A stretch of 64,000 nucleotides of DNA from Flavobacteriales bacterium (GTDB taxonomy: Bacteria; Bacteroidota; Bacteroidia; Flavobacteriales_F; PHOS-HE28): assembly GCA_016717225.1 (NCBI GenBank), contig JADKGB010000016.1, forward strand, positions 32,030 to 96,029. The letters are read 5' to 3'. The translations under genes were made by a program, and so were the position numbers. Under the pieces are notes generated by a model that ran no database searches, had not been told where the DNA came from, and saw nothing but the letters and a program-made list of their open reading frames with translations. Numbering within the stretch: the stretch's first letter is position 1; each line of letters opens with the position of its first letter. Below, in pieces: positions 63,386 to 64,000 of the stretch.

Positions 63386-64000
63386 TCACTCCGAGAACAC
63401 GAACACCACCGAATCGCTCAACGCGTACGACCCGAACACCCCGAGGGCCTCTGGGAACTGTATCGGCGTTAGGAACACCGGCTCCACGAAGGGGTTGAAC
63501 TGCGAGAGCTTCTGGCGATCGAGCTGATCGTAGAACACGGCCGCGTTCTTGTCCACGCTCTGCATGCGGATGTAGCCGATGTCGCCGCTCTTGTGCTTGT
63601 AGGCGGGTTCGATCACGATCTCTTGTGGTAGCCCGTCCTGGTTGGCATCCTTGTAAATGGCGCGGCCGATCTCCAGCACCGGGAAGAAGGAACCGTGGGT
63701 GCAGATGCTGAACAAGCCGCCTTCACCCAAGGTGGTGGTGCTGTCGATGATGCGCGCCATCTGGTAGCGGTAGAAATTCTCTTCACCCGGCACATCGTTG
63801 TAGTCCACGATCACACCCTCGTGCTCGCCGTAGATGTCGTTGAACACGGGCGTGTAACCCGTGGAGGTGATGGTGGTGGCGGTCTGGTCAGTGGTGGTCT
63901 GCGCGGTGTAGGTCTTTCCTTCCGCGTCGATGTTCAGCGAGAAGGTGATGTTGGGCTGTGTGACGATGTTGCCCTTGAAGAAGTAGTTGTACTCGCAGGC
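63386..64000 (-). CDS. DUF4249 protein, 5' part outside the window
   Basis: The frame is open to the window edge; its visible 204 residues include PGEENFYRYQMARIIDSTTT, LFSICTHGSFFPVLEIGRAIY and LTPIQFPEALGVFGSYALSDSVVFVF, the end of DUF4249 proteins of Bacteroidota. These are periplasmic or outer-membrane lipoproteins often beside TonB-dependent receptors. The GTG at 63847 is internal, not a start. Function unknown. Confidence 0.8.
   Translation of the reverse strand, partial: ACEYNYFFKGNIVTQPNITFSLNIDAEGKTYTAQTTTDQTATTITSTGYTPVFNDIYGEHEGVIVDYNDVPGEENFYRYQMARIIDSTTTLGEGGLFSICTHGSFFPVLEIGRAIYKDANQDGLPQEIVIEPAYKHKSGDIGYIRMQSVDKNAAVFYDQLDRQKLSQFNPFVEPVFLTPIQFPEALGVFGSYALSDSVVFVFSE

Overview
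The window comes from a Bacteroidota genome, most likely an uncultured member of the order Flavobacteriales with a moderately high G+C content. The evidence is the lineage-specific gene set. There are several proteins with type IX secretion (T9SS) sorting tails, a PorP/SprF outer-membrane protein, a giant PKD-repeat protein with a gliding-motility-type C-terminus, a complete menaquinone (men) operon, DUF4249, a BBP2-type porin, and KUP potassium uptake next to a KdpE/KdpD-like pair. I saw no tRNA, rRNA or CRISPR array.

Layout. 0.1-2.1 kb: plsC and trpS. 2.2-13.1 kb (minus strand): secreted and surface proteins, namely a T9SS protein, a badly damaged M43-like metallopeptidase gene, then the trio PKD giant / PD40 lipoprotein-like protein / PorP. 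13.3-14.8 kb: an FAD oxidoreductase lacking the redox cysteines. 14.8-18.5 kb: a tight four-gene operon of two MbnP-like lipoproteins followed by two dihaem MauG/MbnH-like cytochromes, probably a copper or tryptophan-oxidation module. 18.6-22.5 kb: AddA-like helicase-nuclease, ElaA-like acetyltransferase and a DUF5679 zinc ribbon. 22.9-30.1 kb: the men operon (menI, F, D, B, A, C, E), with menC carrying a one-base frameshift. 30.2-37.3 kb: an orphan response regulator, T9SS proteins and the AddB-like partner nuclease. 37.4-43.8 kb: a short inactive aldehyde dehydrogenase (ALDH), porin, Kup and KdpE/KdpD-like genes.

43.8-51.4 kb is a zone of small genes and decay. It holds two VOC proteins, a lipoprotein, an NTF2-like protein with a DUF2200 relic behind it, a frameshifted Crp, a DUF433/antitoxin/ParE set, two relics of a dihydrofolate-reductase-family gene, a serine hydrolase with about four frameshifts, and an ALDH that has lost its 5' third. 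At 51.4-54.3 kb an EamA transporter gene is followed by a two-gene cassette and then by a second, about 90% identical copy of the last 29 EamA codons. The cassette encodes a YejK/NA37 nucleoid-associated protein and a three-helix membrane protein with a coiled coil. This looks like a small island integrated at the EamA 3' end and is my best candidate for an undescribed system, perhaps defence.

54.2-63.1 kb is a regulated efflux operon on the minus strand: response regulator, histidine kinase, PepSY-like protein, TolC, adaptor, RND permease. The window ends inside a DUF4249 gene. Two stretches (3.3-4.6 kb and 57.4-58.4 kb) are rich in G or C homopolymers and break otherwise recognisable genes. 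I read them as collapsed sequence quality rather than biology. Several isolated one-base frameshifts elsewhere may have the same origin.
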